This document shows positions 34,182 to 43,147 of a DNA stretch of 64,000 bases, piece by piece (the stretch's first letter is position 1; each line of letters opens with the position of its first letter). Origin of the DNA: an uncultured Muribaculaceae bacterium (GTDB lineage Bacteria; Bacteroidota; Bacteroidia; Bacteroidales; Muribaculaceae); NCBI GenBank assembly GCA_910576935.1, contig CAJTKG010000001.1:1-64000 (forward strand). Reading direction: 5' to 3'. The translations under genes were made by a program, and so were the position numbers. The notes under the pieces were generated by a model. The model searched no databases, was not told where the DNA came from, and worked only from the letters and a program-made list of their open reading frames with translations.

Positions 34182-34265
34182 ATGAAAAATCGTCATATTT
34201 TCAGTAATAGCCGCAAAAAGCCACAACCCCTTAAAGCCGCCGTTGGCGTGATGCTCTGTGTGTTG

Positions 34266-35024
34266 TCAGCCTTTGGCGACAAGGCCGCCGTCGACGAGAT
34301 AGTGTGAGCCGGTGACAAAAGATGAGGCATCCGAGGCGAGGAAGTAGATCACCTGAGCCACCTCGTCGGCGCGTCCCATGCGGCCGAGAGGAAACAGAGC
34401 ATCTTCTTCGCGACGATATTCCTCGACACTTTTGCCCGTCTTTTCCGACAGCCGTTTGAAGACGCTGTCGACAAGCGGGGTGTCGATAGTGCCGGCGCAT
34501 ACGGCGTTGACACGTATGCCATACTGTGCCAGATCAATGGCAAGGCTGCGTGTTATCTGACCGAGAGCGCCTTTGGTAAGACCATATGCAAAGCTCTCGG
34601 ACTTGCCGACAAACCACTGGTCGGAGGCGTTGATGACAACAGAGCCTCCGCCCGAGGCTATCATGACTGGCAAGGCGCAACGCAGTGTGTTGACATTGCC
34701 GTAGATATTTGTGTCGATCATCAGGTCAAGTTCGTCGTCGGTGATGTTCAGGATGGTATTCTTGCGGTGTATGCCGGCGTTGGCGACGATGCTGTCGATG
34801 CGTCCGAAACGGGCTACAGCGACGGCGACAGCACGCTCGATATCGTCACGGCAACGTGTGTCGCCCTCGACAAAGACCGTGTCGGCGCCACATTCGTCAA
34901 CTAAAGCTGACGCGGCTCCGGCATTGACATCGAGGATGACGACAGCCCAGCCTTCGCTATGGAATTTGCGCACCGAAGCCGCTCCTATGCCTGTGGCTCC
35001 GCCGGTTATGAAGACGGTTTTCAT
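34266..35024 (-). CDS. Short-chain dehydrogenase/reductase (SDR)
   Basis: The 252-residue protein is a classical SDR: cofactor loop TGGATGIG (residues 7-14), NAG at 82-84, catalytic Ser134, Tyr147 and Lys151 (YGLTK). The Asp after the second strand (LDVNAG) suggests NAD(H). The substrate cannot be assigned. Its ATG overlaps the hflX stop (ATGA) and it ends the long division-cluster run. Confidence 0.9.
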   Translation of the reverse strand: MKTVFITGGATGIGAASVRKFHSEGWAVVILDVNAGAASALVDECGADTVFVEGDTRCRDDIERAVAVAVARFGRIDSIVANAGIHRKNTILNITDDELDLMIDTNIYGNVNTLRCALPVMIASGGGSVVINASDQWFVGKSESFAYGLTKGALGQITRSLAIDLAQYGIRVNAVCAGTIDTPLVDSVFKRLSEKTGKSVEEYRREEDALFPLGRMGRADEVAQVIYFLASDASSFVTGSHYLVDGGLVAKG

Positions 35025-36256
35025 TGTTCTGCAGCAGGGTCTGTCTCTTCGTCGTATTTCTGGAAGAGGAAATCGTTGTAAGGGAATCTCGCCATGTGTA
35101 TCTCACGGGCCTTTTCATAAATCTTCTGCTTGAGCTCGTCGATGTTTATGCCGCGTTTGGCGGATATGAAGACACAATTGTCGTTCATTTTCGCCATCCA
35201 CGTGGCTTTTAGTTCGTCGAGTGAAATGTTCTCGCGTGTGCGCGGCGTCAGGTCGTCGGCGTCTTTGGGTTTGTAAGAGAATGCGTCGATTTTGTTGAAG
35301 ACGAGTATAACGGGCTTGTCGCCGCCGTCGCATATCTCGCGCAGAGTTTTGTCGACGACCTCTATCTGCTCCTCGAAATTGGGATGAGATATATCGACGA
35401 CATGAACGAGAAGATCGGCGTCACGAACTTCGTCGAGGGTCGATTTGAAAGAGTCGACCAGGTGTGTCGGCAACTTGCGGATAAAGCCGACTGTATCGGT
35501 CAGCAGGAAGGGCAGATTGTCGATGATGACCTTACGCACGGTTGTGTCGAGTGTGGCAAACAGTTTGTTTTCGGCGAAGACATCGCTCTTGCTCAGGAGA
35601 TTCATCAATGTCGATTTGCCGACGTTTGTATATCCGACAAGAGCCACACGGGTCAGTTTGCCACGGTTTTTGCGTTGCATCGACTTCTGTTTGTCTATGG
35701 CGACAAGTTCGGCCTTCAGTCGCGAGATCTTGTCGAGGATGATGCGTCGGTCGGTCTCTATCTGAGTCTCGCCCGGACCACGCATGCCGATACCGCCGCG
35801 CTGACGCTCGAGATGAGTCCACATGCGGGTCAGACGCGGTAGCAAATACTGGTACTGGGCCAGCTCGACCTGGGTCTTGGCGTTGGCCGTCTGGGCCCGT
35901 TTGGCGAAGATGTCGAGAATGAGGCTCGTGCGGTCGAGAATCTTGACGCCAAGCTCACGCTCGATATTGGCGACCTGTTTGACAGTCAGATCATCGTCGA
36001 AGATGACCATGCCTATGTCGTTGGCCTCGACATACTGCTTGATCTCGTCGAGTTTGCCTTTGCCGACAAAGGTGCGTGGATTGGGGTAGTCGAGTTTCTG
36101 GGTAAACATCTTCACGGTCTCGGCTCCGGCCGTATCGGCCAGAAAGGCGAGCTCGGCGAGATATTCACCGACTTTAAGCTCGCTCTGCGTCGGAGTCACA
36201 AGGCCGACGAGGACGGCGCGCTCGGTTGTTTCCTTACTTATAACGAATTCTTTCAT
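35021..36256 (-). CDS. hflX: GTPase HflX
   Basis: The ATG at 36256 gives 411 residues and overlaps the upstream stop (ATGA); a longer frame reaches into the endonuclease gene. The HflX N-terminal domain with the hallmark RGGIGMRGPGETQIETDRR (residues 153-171) precedes the G domain: G1 GYTNVGKST (208-216), DTVGFIRKLP, NKID. HflX binds the ribosome and rescues stalled or heat-damaged ribosomes. The link to the division cluster by overlap is unusual and suggests read-through. Confidence 0.95.
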   Translation of the reverse strand: MKEFVISKETTERAVLVGLVTPTQSELKVGEYLAELAFLADTAGAETVKMFTQKLDYPNPRTFVGKGKLDEIKQYVEANDIGMVIFDDDLTVKQVANIERELGVKILDRTSLILDIFAKRAQTANAKTQVELAQYQYLLPRLTRMWTHLERQRGGIGMRGPGETQIETDRRIILDKISRLKAELVAIDKQKSMQRKNRGKLTRVALVGYTNVGKSTLMNLLSKSDVFAENKLFATLDTTVRKVIIDNLPFLLTDTVGFIRKLPTHLVDSFKSTLDEVRDADLLVHVVDISHPNFEEQIEVVDKTLREICDGGDKPVILVFNKIDAFSYKPKDADDLTPRTRENISLDELKATWMAKMNDNCVFISAKRGINIDELKQKIYEKAREIHMARFPYNDFLFQKYDEETDPAAEQ

Positions 36257-38646
36257 TTGACTAAAACGCGGCGTGTAAAGTCGCCTGATGCTATAACATA
36301 CAGTCCTTTCGGAAGGTTGATGACGGTCTCGCGTGCCGAGATCCGGCCGTTGAACCAAGTGATGCCGTCGACACCGTAGACAGCGACCTCACGCGGGTTT
36401 TCGCACTCGATGACAAGGCTGCCTCCGCGGGCATAAGCGTCCCAGCGGTGATAATCGGCGTCAGGTTCGAACAAACCGCTCTGACGGTAGTCGGTCATCT
36501 CAAGATTGTCGATCATCCAGCGCTTGCCTGCGGTCTGCTCGACGCGCAGCCTGACAGGACCTGCGACATTGGCCGTAAAGGTATATTTTGTATATGCTGT
36601 TGATGTGACCGAACCGGTGCCGATGCCCTTCCAGGTAGTACCGCCGTCGGTCGAACAGCTGACAGTGAAGCCTGCATCGCCGTCTTTGTTCCACAAGGCC
36701 GCATAGAACGACACTGTGCCTATACCGGCCGCGCGATCTTCGTCAAGTTCGAGATAGCTCGAGGCGGTCTTGCCGAAGCGCACCGACTGCAGCCCTTCAT
36801 ATTTGCTGTCGGGAGTGATACCTGCATCGTGTAGATACCATTTAGCGGCAGTTCCCTGATAACTCTTGTCGGTATAATTGTTTACACCCTCGGCCTCGAA
36901 GTCCTCAAAGAAGGCAACCGGAGCCACAGTTGCGCCCGACACCTCGACGTCGTCGTTGACATAATCGCCGGCGACGGCTTTGAGCGTCGTGGTGAAGTTG
37001 CCGGCTTTGTCACTGTTGAGACGCATATATACGCGGTCTTCGTCAGGCGAGAGTTTCACAGACAACGTCCAGTCGCTTTTGTCGGTCGACAGCTCGAAAG
37101 GCGCTGTTACACTTACAGTCACGTCTGTCTCGATATTCTCGATCTCTACGAGAAGCTCGGCTGCCTCCGAGGCTATACCCGGCTCGGTCAAGAAACGCAG
37201 TTCACCGTCATAGTAGAAATTGACCGATGGTATTGGGTCGGCTGTTCTGACAGAAACAGCCTGCGAAGTCATTGTGCGCGATTTCAATGTGTAAGTGTAT
37301 GTCGTAGACGGCATAAGACCGTCGACTATATATGACCCGTTTTTAGCCGTGACATCACGGGGATAGCCGTCGAGGCTGCCGTCGGCGTCGCAGACGTCGA
37401 GCTTATAATAACCGCCGTCAAACTCGTCGCCGACATAAATCCAGTTGGCGACAAACGATTCGAGTTCTATGTCTGTCGCATCGGATGCGGGCAGACCGTC
37501 AAGAGCACGGACATGCAGGCTTACCGAACTCTTGGCCGAGCCTGAGGTGACGGTAAGTGTGCCGTTGAAATCACCGGCTGCCGTCGGGGTGGCGGAGACT
37601 GTGACAGTCGCACCGGCGGCACTATTGGCGTCGGCGGCACTGACCATCGACGGCGATACGCTGAATCCGCCGTTTGACGAGAAGGTAACATTGCCTGTGA
37701 GGTTAGAGCCCTTGACAGATACAGGAATGCTGCGCACGACATTTACAGCAGTGACACCGAGATCGATGGTGCTGCCGTTGACAGGCTGATTGATGACAGG
37801 GGCCGTAGTGGCCGACGACGACCATTTCTCACTCTTGCGGTCTCCCCAGATATATTCGACCAGCTCGGGATGGTCGATAAAGGGATTGCGGTTGCGCTGA
37901 TGTGCATAGACCGCGTCGTTGCGTTTTGTCTCCTTGTCGCTGACTGGATCCATGCGATGCCACTTCAACAGCAGGTCGAGTGCCCACGACGAGAAAACGG
38001 GATAGCTGTTACGGGCAAGCATGTCAGACGACCATCCCGATATGCGGTCGTTGTAGCATGCCGCCATATAGAAATAAGAGCGGGCGAAATCGCCTTTGTA
38101 TTCATCGTCGGGCTCGAAGACAGTGCCGCTGTAACCGGGGAAAGTCGAGCGGCCGAGACGACCGAGAGCCTGGACGTTACCATTGGAAGACAGGCGAGTA
38201 CCGCCGGCGCATTCACCGAAGGGGTAGTTGCTGCGCTGACCGTTGACCTTGCCGTCGGTAGGGTAGATATGGAAGGCGTCGCTCATCATCGGAGAGGCGT
38301 CGTTAAACCAGCTTTTTGGAAAAGAGTGCTCGCGGTTGATGCAGTCGCCGACAAGCTTGTAGTTGCCGCAATGCTCGGCGCCGACACGCCAGTGTTTGGT
38401 CGAATACATGTCCCAGACCGTACCGTCGGTGCGGATGTCAGAGGTCTTGTAGACATTCCATAACCCGTCGTAGCTGACACGAGTGTGGTCGGTGATCGTC
38501 TGACATAGGGACGAGAGCAGGTCTTTGCCGCCCTTGTTCTCGCATTTTCCGTAATATGAAGCCGGAGCCGCGGCATAGGTATACATCGTCGCCACACAGC
38601 AGAAAAAAATAGTGGCGGCGCTTTTAAGGTTATTTATATATGACAT
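36253..38646 (-). CDS. Secreted endonuclease I family protein with C-terminal sorting-type tail
   Basis: The 797-residue protein starts with a signal peptide (to about residue 26). Residues ~30-270 match the endonuclease I family: NREHSFPKSWF (His107) and DAFHIYPTDGKVNGQRSNYPFG. The rest holds beta-sandwich repeats, a concanavalin-like segment (LELDEDRAAGIGTVSFYAALW) and a tail VYGVDG...GLYVIASGDFTRRVLVK resembling type IX sorting domains. It probably degrades extracellular DNA for nutrition or biofilm turnover. It starts 11 bases after the sirtuin stop and overlaps hflX by 4 nt. Confidence 0.88.
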   Translation of the reverse strand: MSYINNLKSAATIFFCCVATMYTYAAAPASYYGKCENKGGKDLLSSLCQTITDHTRVSYDGLWNVYKTSDIRTDGTVWDMYSTKHWRVGAEHCGNYKLVGDCINREHSFPKSWFNDASPMMSDAFHIYPTDGKVNGQRSNYPFGECAGGTRLSSNGNVQALGRLGRSTFPGYSGTVFEPDDEYKGDFARSYFYMAACYNDRISGWSSDMLARNSYPVFSSWALDLLLKWHRMDPVSDKETKRNDAVYAHQRNRNPFIDHPELVEYIWGDRKSEKWSSSATTAPVINQPVNGSTIDLGVTAVNVVRSIPVSVKGSNLTGNVTFSSNGGFSVSPSMVSAADANSAAGATVTVSATPTAAGDFNGTLTVTSGSAKSSVSLHVRALDGLPASDATDIELESFVANWIYVGDEFDGGYYKLDVCDADGSLDGYPRDVTAKNGSYIVDGLMPSTTYTYTLKSRTMTSQAVSVRTADPIPSVNFYYDGELRFLTEPGIASEAAELLVEIENIETDVTVSVTAPFELSTDKSDWTLSVKLSPDEDRVYMRLNSDKAGNFTTTLKAVAGDYVNDDVEVSGATVAPVAFFEDFEAEGVNNYTDKSYQGTAAKWYLHDAGITPDSKYEGLQSVRFGKTASSYLELDEDRAAGIGTVSFYAALWNKDGDAGFTVSCSTDGGTTWKGIGTGSVTSTAYTKYTFTANVAGPVRLRVEQTAGKRWMIDNLEMTDYRQSGLFEPDADYHRWDAYARGGSLVIECENPREVAVYGVDGITWFNGRISARETVINLPKGLYVIASGDFTRRVLVK

Positions 38647-38657
38647 TTTTAAGGCTT

Positions 38658-39344
38658 TTATTTTTCTTTCAGTAACATTTCGGTTAAAATCTTCACACCA
38701 TCCGATGCTTTAGCTTTGATGACGGTAACCGACGGGGGCACACCGGCCGGGTTGGGGTCAATATAATAGACAGGCACACCGGGGCGGACGTAATGAAGCA
38801 GGCTCGCAGCCGGATAGACGGCGAGACTTGTGCCTATGATGACGAAAATATCGGCCTCGGCCACAACCTGTGTCGCAGGCTCGAAATTGGGGACAGCCTC
38901 CTGAAAGAAGACGATGTGAGGTCTGACATGATGACCGTCGATGACCGTATCGGGAGTCGTCTCACAGGCCTCGGGACGCAGAGTGTAGACACGCGAGTCG
39001 TCGTCGAGCGCACGCACTTTCATGAGTTCACCGTGGAGATGGAGCGTCCTGGCGCTGCCGGCGCGTTCATGCAGATCGTCGACATTCTGAGTGATGACTG
39101 TCACATCGAAATATTTCTCAAGATCGACGAGTCCGTAGTGGGCGGCATTTGGGTTGCATGATTGTAGCTGTTTTCGGCGTTCGTTATAGAATTGGTGGAC
39201 AAGCGACGGGTTGCGAGCGAAGCCATCGGCGCTACATACATCCATGACGGGATATTGTTCCCAAAGACCTCCGGCGTCGCGAAAGGTCGAGATGCCGCTT
39301 TCGGCGCTTATGCCTGCACCGGTCGATATGACGAGTTTTTTCAT
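38658..39344 (-). CDS. Sirtuin-type NAD-dependent protein deacylase
   Basis: The 228-residue protein has the sirtuin motifs: TGAGISAESGISTFRDAGGLW, TQNVDDLHERAG, catalytic His104 in LHLHGE, GTSLAVYPAA. Tyr53 and Arg56 (FYNER) form the YxxR pair of class III sirtuins, which prefer succinyl or malonyl groups. The four zinc cysteines usual after the catalytic His are absent; a short insert with a single Cys takes their place, as I recall also for other Bacteroidetes sirtuins. Its ATG overlaps the ftsZ stop (ATGA). Confidence 0.9.
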   Translation of the reverse strand: MKKLVISTGAGISAESGISTFRDAGGLWEQYPVMDVCSADGFARNPSLVHQFYNERRKQLQSCNPNAAHYGLVDLEKYFDVTVITQNVDDLHERAGSARTLHLHGELMKVRALDDDSRVYTLRPEACETTPDTVIDGHHVRPHIVFFQEAVPNFEPATQVVAEADIFVIIGTSLAVYPAASLLHYVRPGVPVYYIDPNPAGVPPSVTVIKAKASDGVKILTEMLLKEK

Positions 39345-40687
39345 TCTTCGAGCGAAAAGTCTATTATATTATCTGTATCTCTGTTGTTTTTCGTCTGTGA
39401 CGGACGATCGGTCTGCCGCTGTTGGCGACGATCGTCTGAAGCGGCTTTAACTTTGGCCGGCTTCTTGTTGCGGTTATAGGCCGGAGTGCGCTCGAAAGTG
39501 TCGAGAATCTCGTCGTTGTCGAGCTGATCGGCCTCGAGAAGTATATAATGGCGTGTGTCGTTGTGTCGCTGGAGGTCGTCGATCTTCTCCTTGCCGTAAT
39601 ATTCCTTTATGACATCGTTGTTGATAGCGGTGTCGTCGTCGTTTTTGCGACCTTCTATGATGATGTCGCCGACACGCTCGTCGTTCTCGCGGACTGTGAC
39701 ATCGAAACCGGCGGCGAGGATGGTGAGTTTGACTTTCTCGCCAAGCGTGTCGTCATAGGTTATACCCCATATGACGTCGACGCCCGAGTCGATTTTGGTG
39801 ACAAAATCGTCGAGCTCGCGCGATTCGTCGGTACGGAATTTATGTTCGGCCTTGCGTGAATAGCTGAGATTGAACAGCAATTTCTTACTGCTGAAAACGT
39901 CAGTGTTCTTGAGCAGTGGTGAATGGAGGGCGTCTTCGATTGCAGCTGAGACACGGTTGTCGCCTTCGCCGTAACCGATAGAGATGATTGCCGTACCGCC
40001 GTTGCGCAGAGTGGTGTCGACGTCATTGAAGTCGAGGTTGATATAGCCCGGATTGGTGACGATCTCGGATATGCTCTGTGCGGCGATCGACAGAGTGTCA
40101 TCGGCTTTGGCAAACGACTCCTCGAAGGCGAGGTCGGGATAGATTTCTGACAGACGTTCGTTGTTTATGACCAACAGTGCGTCGACATATTTGCCCATCT
40201 CCTCGGCGCCGGCGACAGCCTTTGCTATCTTCTTCATGCCCTCGAAAAGGAAAGGAATGGTGACGATGCCGATGGTGAGGAGGCCGCGTTCGCGTGCGAT
40301 TCGTGCCACGACGGGAGCTGCGCCGGTTCCGGTGCCGCCGCCCATGCCGGCAGTTATGAAGACCATGTCAGTCTCGTCGGTAAAGAGGGCGCGGATATCC
40401 TCGGCGCTTTCCTCGGCGGCCTCACGGGCGCGTTCGGGCACGTTGCCGGCACCGCGGCCGCGGGTCACGGTCGGTCCGATTAGAAGTTTACGCGGTACGG
40501 GCGAACATTTGAGCGCCATGTCGTCGGTGTTGACCACGACAAACGATACACCGTGAATGACGGCCTCGTTATACATGTGGTTGACGGCGTTGCCGCCACC
40601 ACCGCCGACGCCGACGACCATGATGCGGTCGGGCTCACCGGTCGTTTCGGTGTATTTATTTAGATGTTCTAAATCTTCTGATGTCAT
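39341..40687 (-). CDS. ftsZ: Cell division protein FtsZ
   Basis: The 448-residue tubulin-like GTPase has the N-terminal GVGGGGGNAVNHM, the GTP motif GGGTGTG within ITAGMGGGTGTGAAP, and the T7-loop region with NLDFNDVDT. After about residue 330 comes a long charged linker rich in Asp and Lys, ending IIDFSLEE. FtsZ polymerises into the Z-ring at midcell. It follows ftsA by 38 bases and overlaps the sirtuin gene. The C-terminal tail is the docking site for FtsA. Confidence 0.98.
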   Translation of the reverse strand: MTSEDLEHLNKYTETTGEPDRIMVVGVGGGGGNAVNHMYNEAVIHGVSFVVVNTDDMALKCSPVPRKLLIGPTVTRGRGAGNVPERAREAAEESAEDIRALFTDETDMVFITAGMGGGTGTGAAPVVARIARERGLLTIGIVTIPFLFEGMKKIAKAVAGAEEMGKYVDALLVINNERLSEIYPDLAFEESFAKADDTLSIAAQSISEIVTNPGYINLDFNDVDTTLRNGGTAIISIGYGEGDNRVSAAIEDALHSPLLKNTDVFSSKKLLFNLSYSRKAEHKFRTDESRELDDFVTKIDSGVDVIWGITYDDTLGEKVKLTILAAGFDVTVRENDERVGDIIIEGRKNDDDTAINNDVIKEYYGKEKIDDLQRHNDTRHYILLEADQLDNDEILDTFERTPAYNRNKKPAKVKAASDDRRQQRQTDRPSQTKNNRDTDNIIDFSLEE

Positions 40688-40725
40688 CTATGCTGAAGTT
40701 TTTGTATTTTCAATCTTTTGGGAAA

Positions 40726-42237
40726 TCACTCTGTCGGCTCGTCGAGGTTGTCGCCGGCGCCTTTGTCGGCAAAGAAGCTTGCCAGGCGCTCCTTGACTTT
40801 GTTGATGCGGCTTATCAGACCGCTACCCTCGGTATCATCACTGTCACCGTCACGATCACCATCTTCGCCGTTATCACCGTCGAGCACTTCGTCGATGTCA
40901 TCGACGGGTTGTTTTGGCATCTGACGGCGCTCTTTTTTCTTCTTGGGTCGATAGTGGCGGTCGTCATCGTCGTCATAATCGTCTTCGAGCAGGTTTTCAT
41001 CGTCTTCTGAAATCGAACGTCGTGTTCCGCGGGCGATATTTCCGGCACGGGCGACGTAGACCTCATCGTCGGTGTCGTCATCGGGCTCGGCGACGACAGG
41101 ACGTGTGATGCAGTTTAGATCGGAGTTGACGGCTGCATATTTGGCTATGGCGATGATGTCGATGTTCTCGTTAAGGTCTATGCCGTTTGCTTTGACGGTG
41201 ATGCTGCTGTTGATCTTGCCGGCGCGTACAGGCATCTTTGTCTGTGCTTCGGCGAGTTTGAGGAAATTGCTCAGTTTGGCGCCTCCACCGATGAAAATAA
41301 GTCCGCCCGGCAAATCCTGACCTTTGAAGCCGACTGCTTCGATCTGATGTACGATATTGGCGATGATCTCGCCGGCACGTGCCTGTATGTAGTTGTTGAT
41401 CTCGACCTTGGCGTTATCGGTCTCGGTGCCGGTGTTCATGGCGCTGCCGACAGAACTTTTGGCTATTTCGGCATTCTCTTCGGTCATGCTCAGGCCTACC
41501 ATAAGGTCGCGCGTGATGTTGCGCGAGCCCATAGGAAGTGTTACAATAGCCTGTAGCACATCGTTTTTGTAGACCGAGACTGTCGTCGTTTCGGCACCGA
41601 AATCGACAAGAGCACAGCCGATCTGCCTCTCATCGGGCGACAGGACAAGGTCGGCCTGGGCTATAGGACGGTAGATATATTCGCGTTTTGGCTGTTGCTC
41701 GGAGGTCTCGATTTTGATGCGCTCGAGATTTCGTTTGTTGTCCGGAGCACATACGAGTGCCAGAAACTCGGCCTTGATCTGGCTGCCGATAGTGCCGACG
41801 ACATTCTTTACCTCGGTGTTGTCGACATTGAAAGTCTTCGGCAACAAGGCAAGCGTCTCCTTGTCGGTGACGACGAGACCAAACGATGCCTCGCGCTTTA
41901 GGCGTTCGACCGTGTCGGCCGTGATCTCGATGGCCGACGGCAGTTTTGTCGAAGCCTGGACGGCCATCGTCGCAAACGAACGGCCACCAAGGGCAAGATA
42001 TACTGCCGAAACTTTGCCGGGACTGACGGCCGGCGAGTTTTCGAGTTTTCTGATTATCCGGTTGACATGCAACGTAACCTCCTGAACGTTACTGATGCGT
42101 CCGTATCTGACACAATTGCTGACCTTGATTTCCTCAGCGGCGAGGAGTGTTATGTCTCCGAGCTCGCCGACAGAGGCGATGAGTCCTTTGATCTTGGAGC
42201 TGCCGATTTCGATAGCGGCTATATATCTTGTATCCAT
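40726..42237 (-). CDS. ftsA: Cell division protein FtsA
   Basis: The 503-residue actin-like protein starts IAAIEIGSSKIKGLIA and has the actin-fold ATP motifs (VDFGAETTTVSVYKND, FIGGGAKLSNF). About 80 residues near the end form a highly acidic and then Lys/Arg-rich linker (DDEVYVARAGNIARG ... DDDD ... KKKKERR). It ends in an amphipathic helix (SRINKVKERLASFFAD) that should bind the membrane. FtsA anchors FtsZ and recruits later division proteins. Gap to ftsQ is 25 bases. Confidence 0.97.
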   Translation of the reverse strand: MDTRYIAAIEIGSSKIKGLIASVGELGDITLLAAEEIKVSNCVRYGRISNVQEVTLHVNRIIRKLENSPAVSPGKVSAVYLALGGRSFATMAVQASTKLPSAIEITADTVERLKREASFGLVVTDKETLALLPKTFNVDNTEVKNVVGTIGSQIKAEFLALVCAPDNKRNLERIKIETSEQQPKREYIYRPIAQADLVLSPDERQIGCALVDFGAETTTVSVYKNDVLQAIVTLPMGSRNITRDLMVGLSMTEENAEIAKSSVGSAMNTGTETDNAKVEINNYIQARAGEIIANIVHQIEAVGFKGQDLPGGLIFIGGGAKLSNFLKLAEAQTKMPVRAGKINSSITVKANGIDLNENIDIIAIAKYAAVNSDLNCITRPVVAEPDDDTDDEVYVARAGNIARGTRRSISEDDENLLEDDYDDDDDRHYRPKKKKERRQMPKQPVDDIDEVLDGDNGEDGDRDGDSDDTEGSGLISRINKVKERLASFFADKGAGDNLDEPTE

Positions 42238-42262
42238 GAAGGTTATATATTATTTAACGGTA

Positions 42263-43138
42263 TTATGATTTCTTTTTATCTTTTGGCGAAATCTCGGTTT
42301 CGTCAGCGAAGCCTTCGTTTTCGGGACTCATAGTCTCGACGTCGTCGATAAAGTCAAACTCAGACTCACGGGTGTCGAGAGCGATGTCGCCGAGTTTTTT
42401 CTCGCGTCGCGAGGCAACGATCTGCCCGCGCCATTTTACCGAAATGGTGTCGTAGAAGTTCCAGCCCTTGACGGGCATCACTTCGCGATAGAACACTTTC
42501 AAACGGTCAAATTTATTTGCTATCAGGGTGGTATCGCCGATATTGACGACGTGGCCGCGTATGACAGGCACAACAAATATGTCGCCTCGGCCGTCGGTAG
42601 TGACTGTCGAGACGAGGGCGTTGAGTGTCGGATCGGAGGCCACATATCTCAGAATGGGCAGAAGCCGTGAGGCAGGCTCGCCGGCATCGAAACGCCCGAC
42701 AACTACGGGAACATCGACATGATATCTGACATCGGCGTCGACGCGTTTGCCTTCGGTATTGATGTAATATGAACGCCCCGAGGGCTCAAAGACACGGGCA
42801 ACGGGAATCATTGGTGTCACCTCGACGAGGAGGCGCCCGTTGTTTAGCTCGGCGACGTTGGCATGCTCGATCTCGGGCATGCGGGCAAGACGCATCTCGA
42901 GGTCGTTGATGTCGAGCGAGCCGCGGGCGACACTGTCGATGCGGGTTGTCAGATCGCCACACTCGCGCGAGATGTCGGCAGCAGAGACAAAACGGGTGTT
43001 GAGGCTGTCTGTGACAACAATGTCAAGGCCTTTATAGACATCTGACAATGAGCGGCTGCGTGTCATAGACATGGCAACGACAAGATAGACTGTCAGCACG
43101 ACAGTCATCACAAGTTTAATCATTGTCTTCTTTTCCAT
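42263..43138 (-). CDS. ftsQ: Cell division protein FtsQ
   Basis: The 291-residue protein has a single membrane helix at the N-terminus (TMIKLVMTVVLTVYLVVAMS) and a periplasmic region with the FtsQ-type POTRA and beta domain (LEMRLARMPEIEHANVAELNNGRLLVEVTPMIPVAR). Sequence similarity in this family is weak; the place between murC and ftsA supports the call. FtsQ links early and late division proteins. Spacing to murC is 9 bases. Confidence 0.88.
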   Translation of the reverse strand: MEKKTMIKLVMTVVLTVYLVVAMSMTRSRSLSDVYKGLDIVVTDSLNTRFVSAADISRECGDLTTRIDSVARGSLDINDLEMRLARMPEIEHANVAELNNGRLLVEVTPMIPVARVFEPSGRSYYINTEGKRVDADVRYHVDVPVVVGRFDAGEPASRLLPILRYVASDPTLNALVSTVTTDGRGDIFVVPVIRGHVVNIGDTTLIANKFDRLKVFYREVMPVKGWNFYDTISVKWRGQIVASRREKKLGDIALDTRESEFDFIDDVETMSPENEGFADETEISPKDKKKS

Positions 43139-43147
43139 GTCACGGTT

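Noticed and set aside
36257..36358. N-terminal extension of HflX
   Set aside because: It lies within the endonuclease gene; the ATG at 36256 overlaps its stop in the usual ATGA manner.
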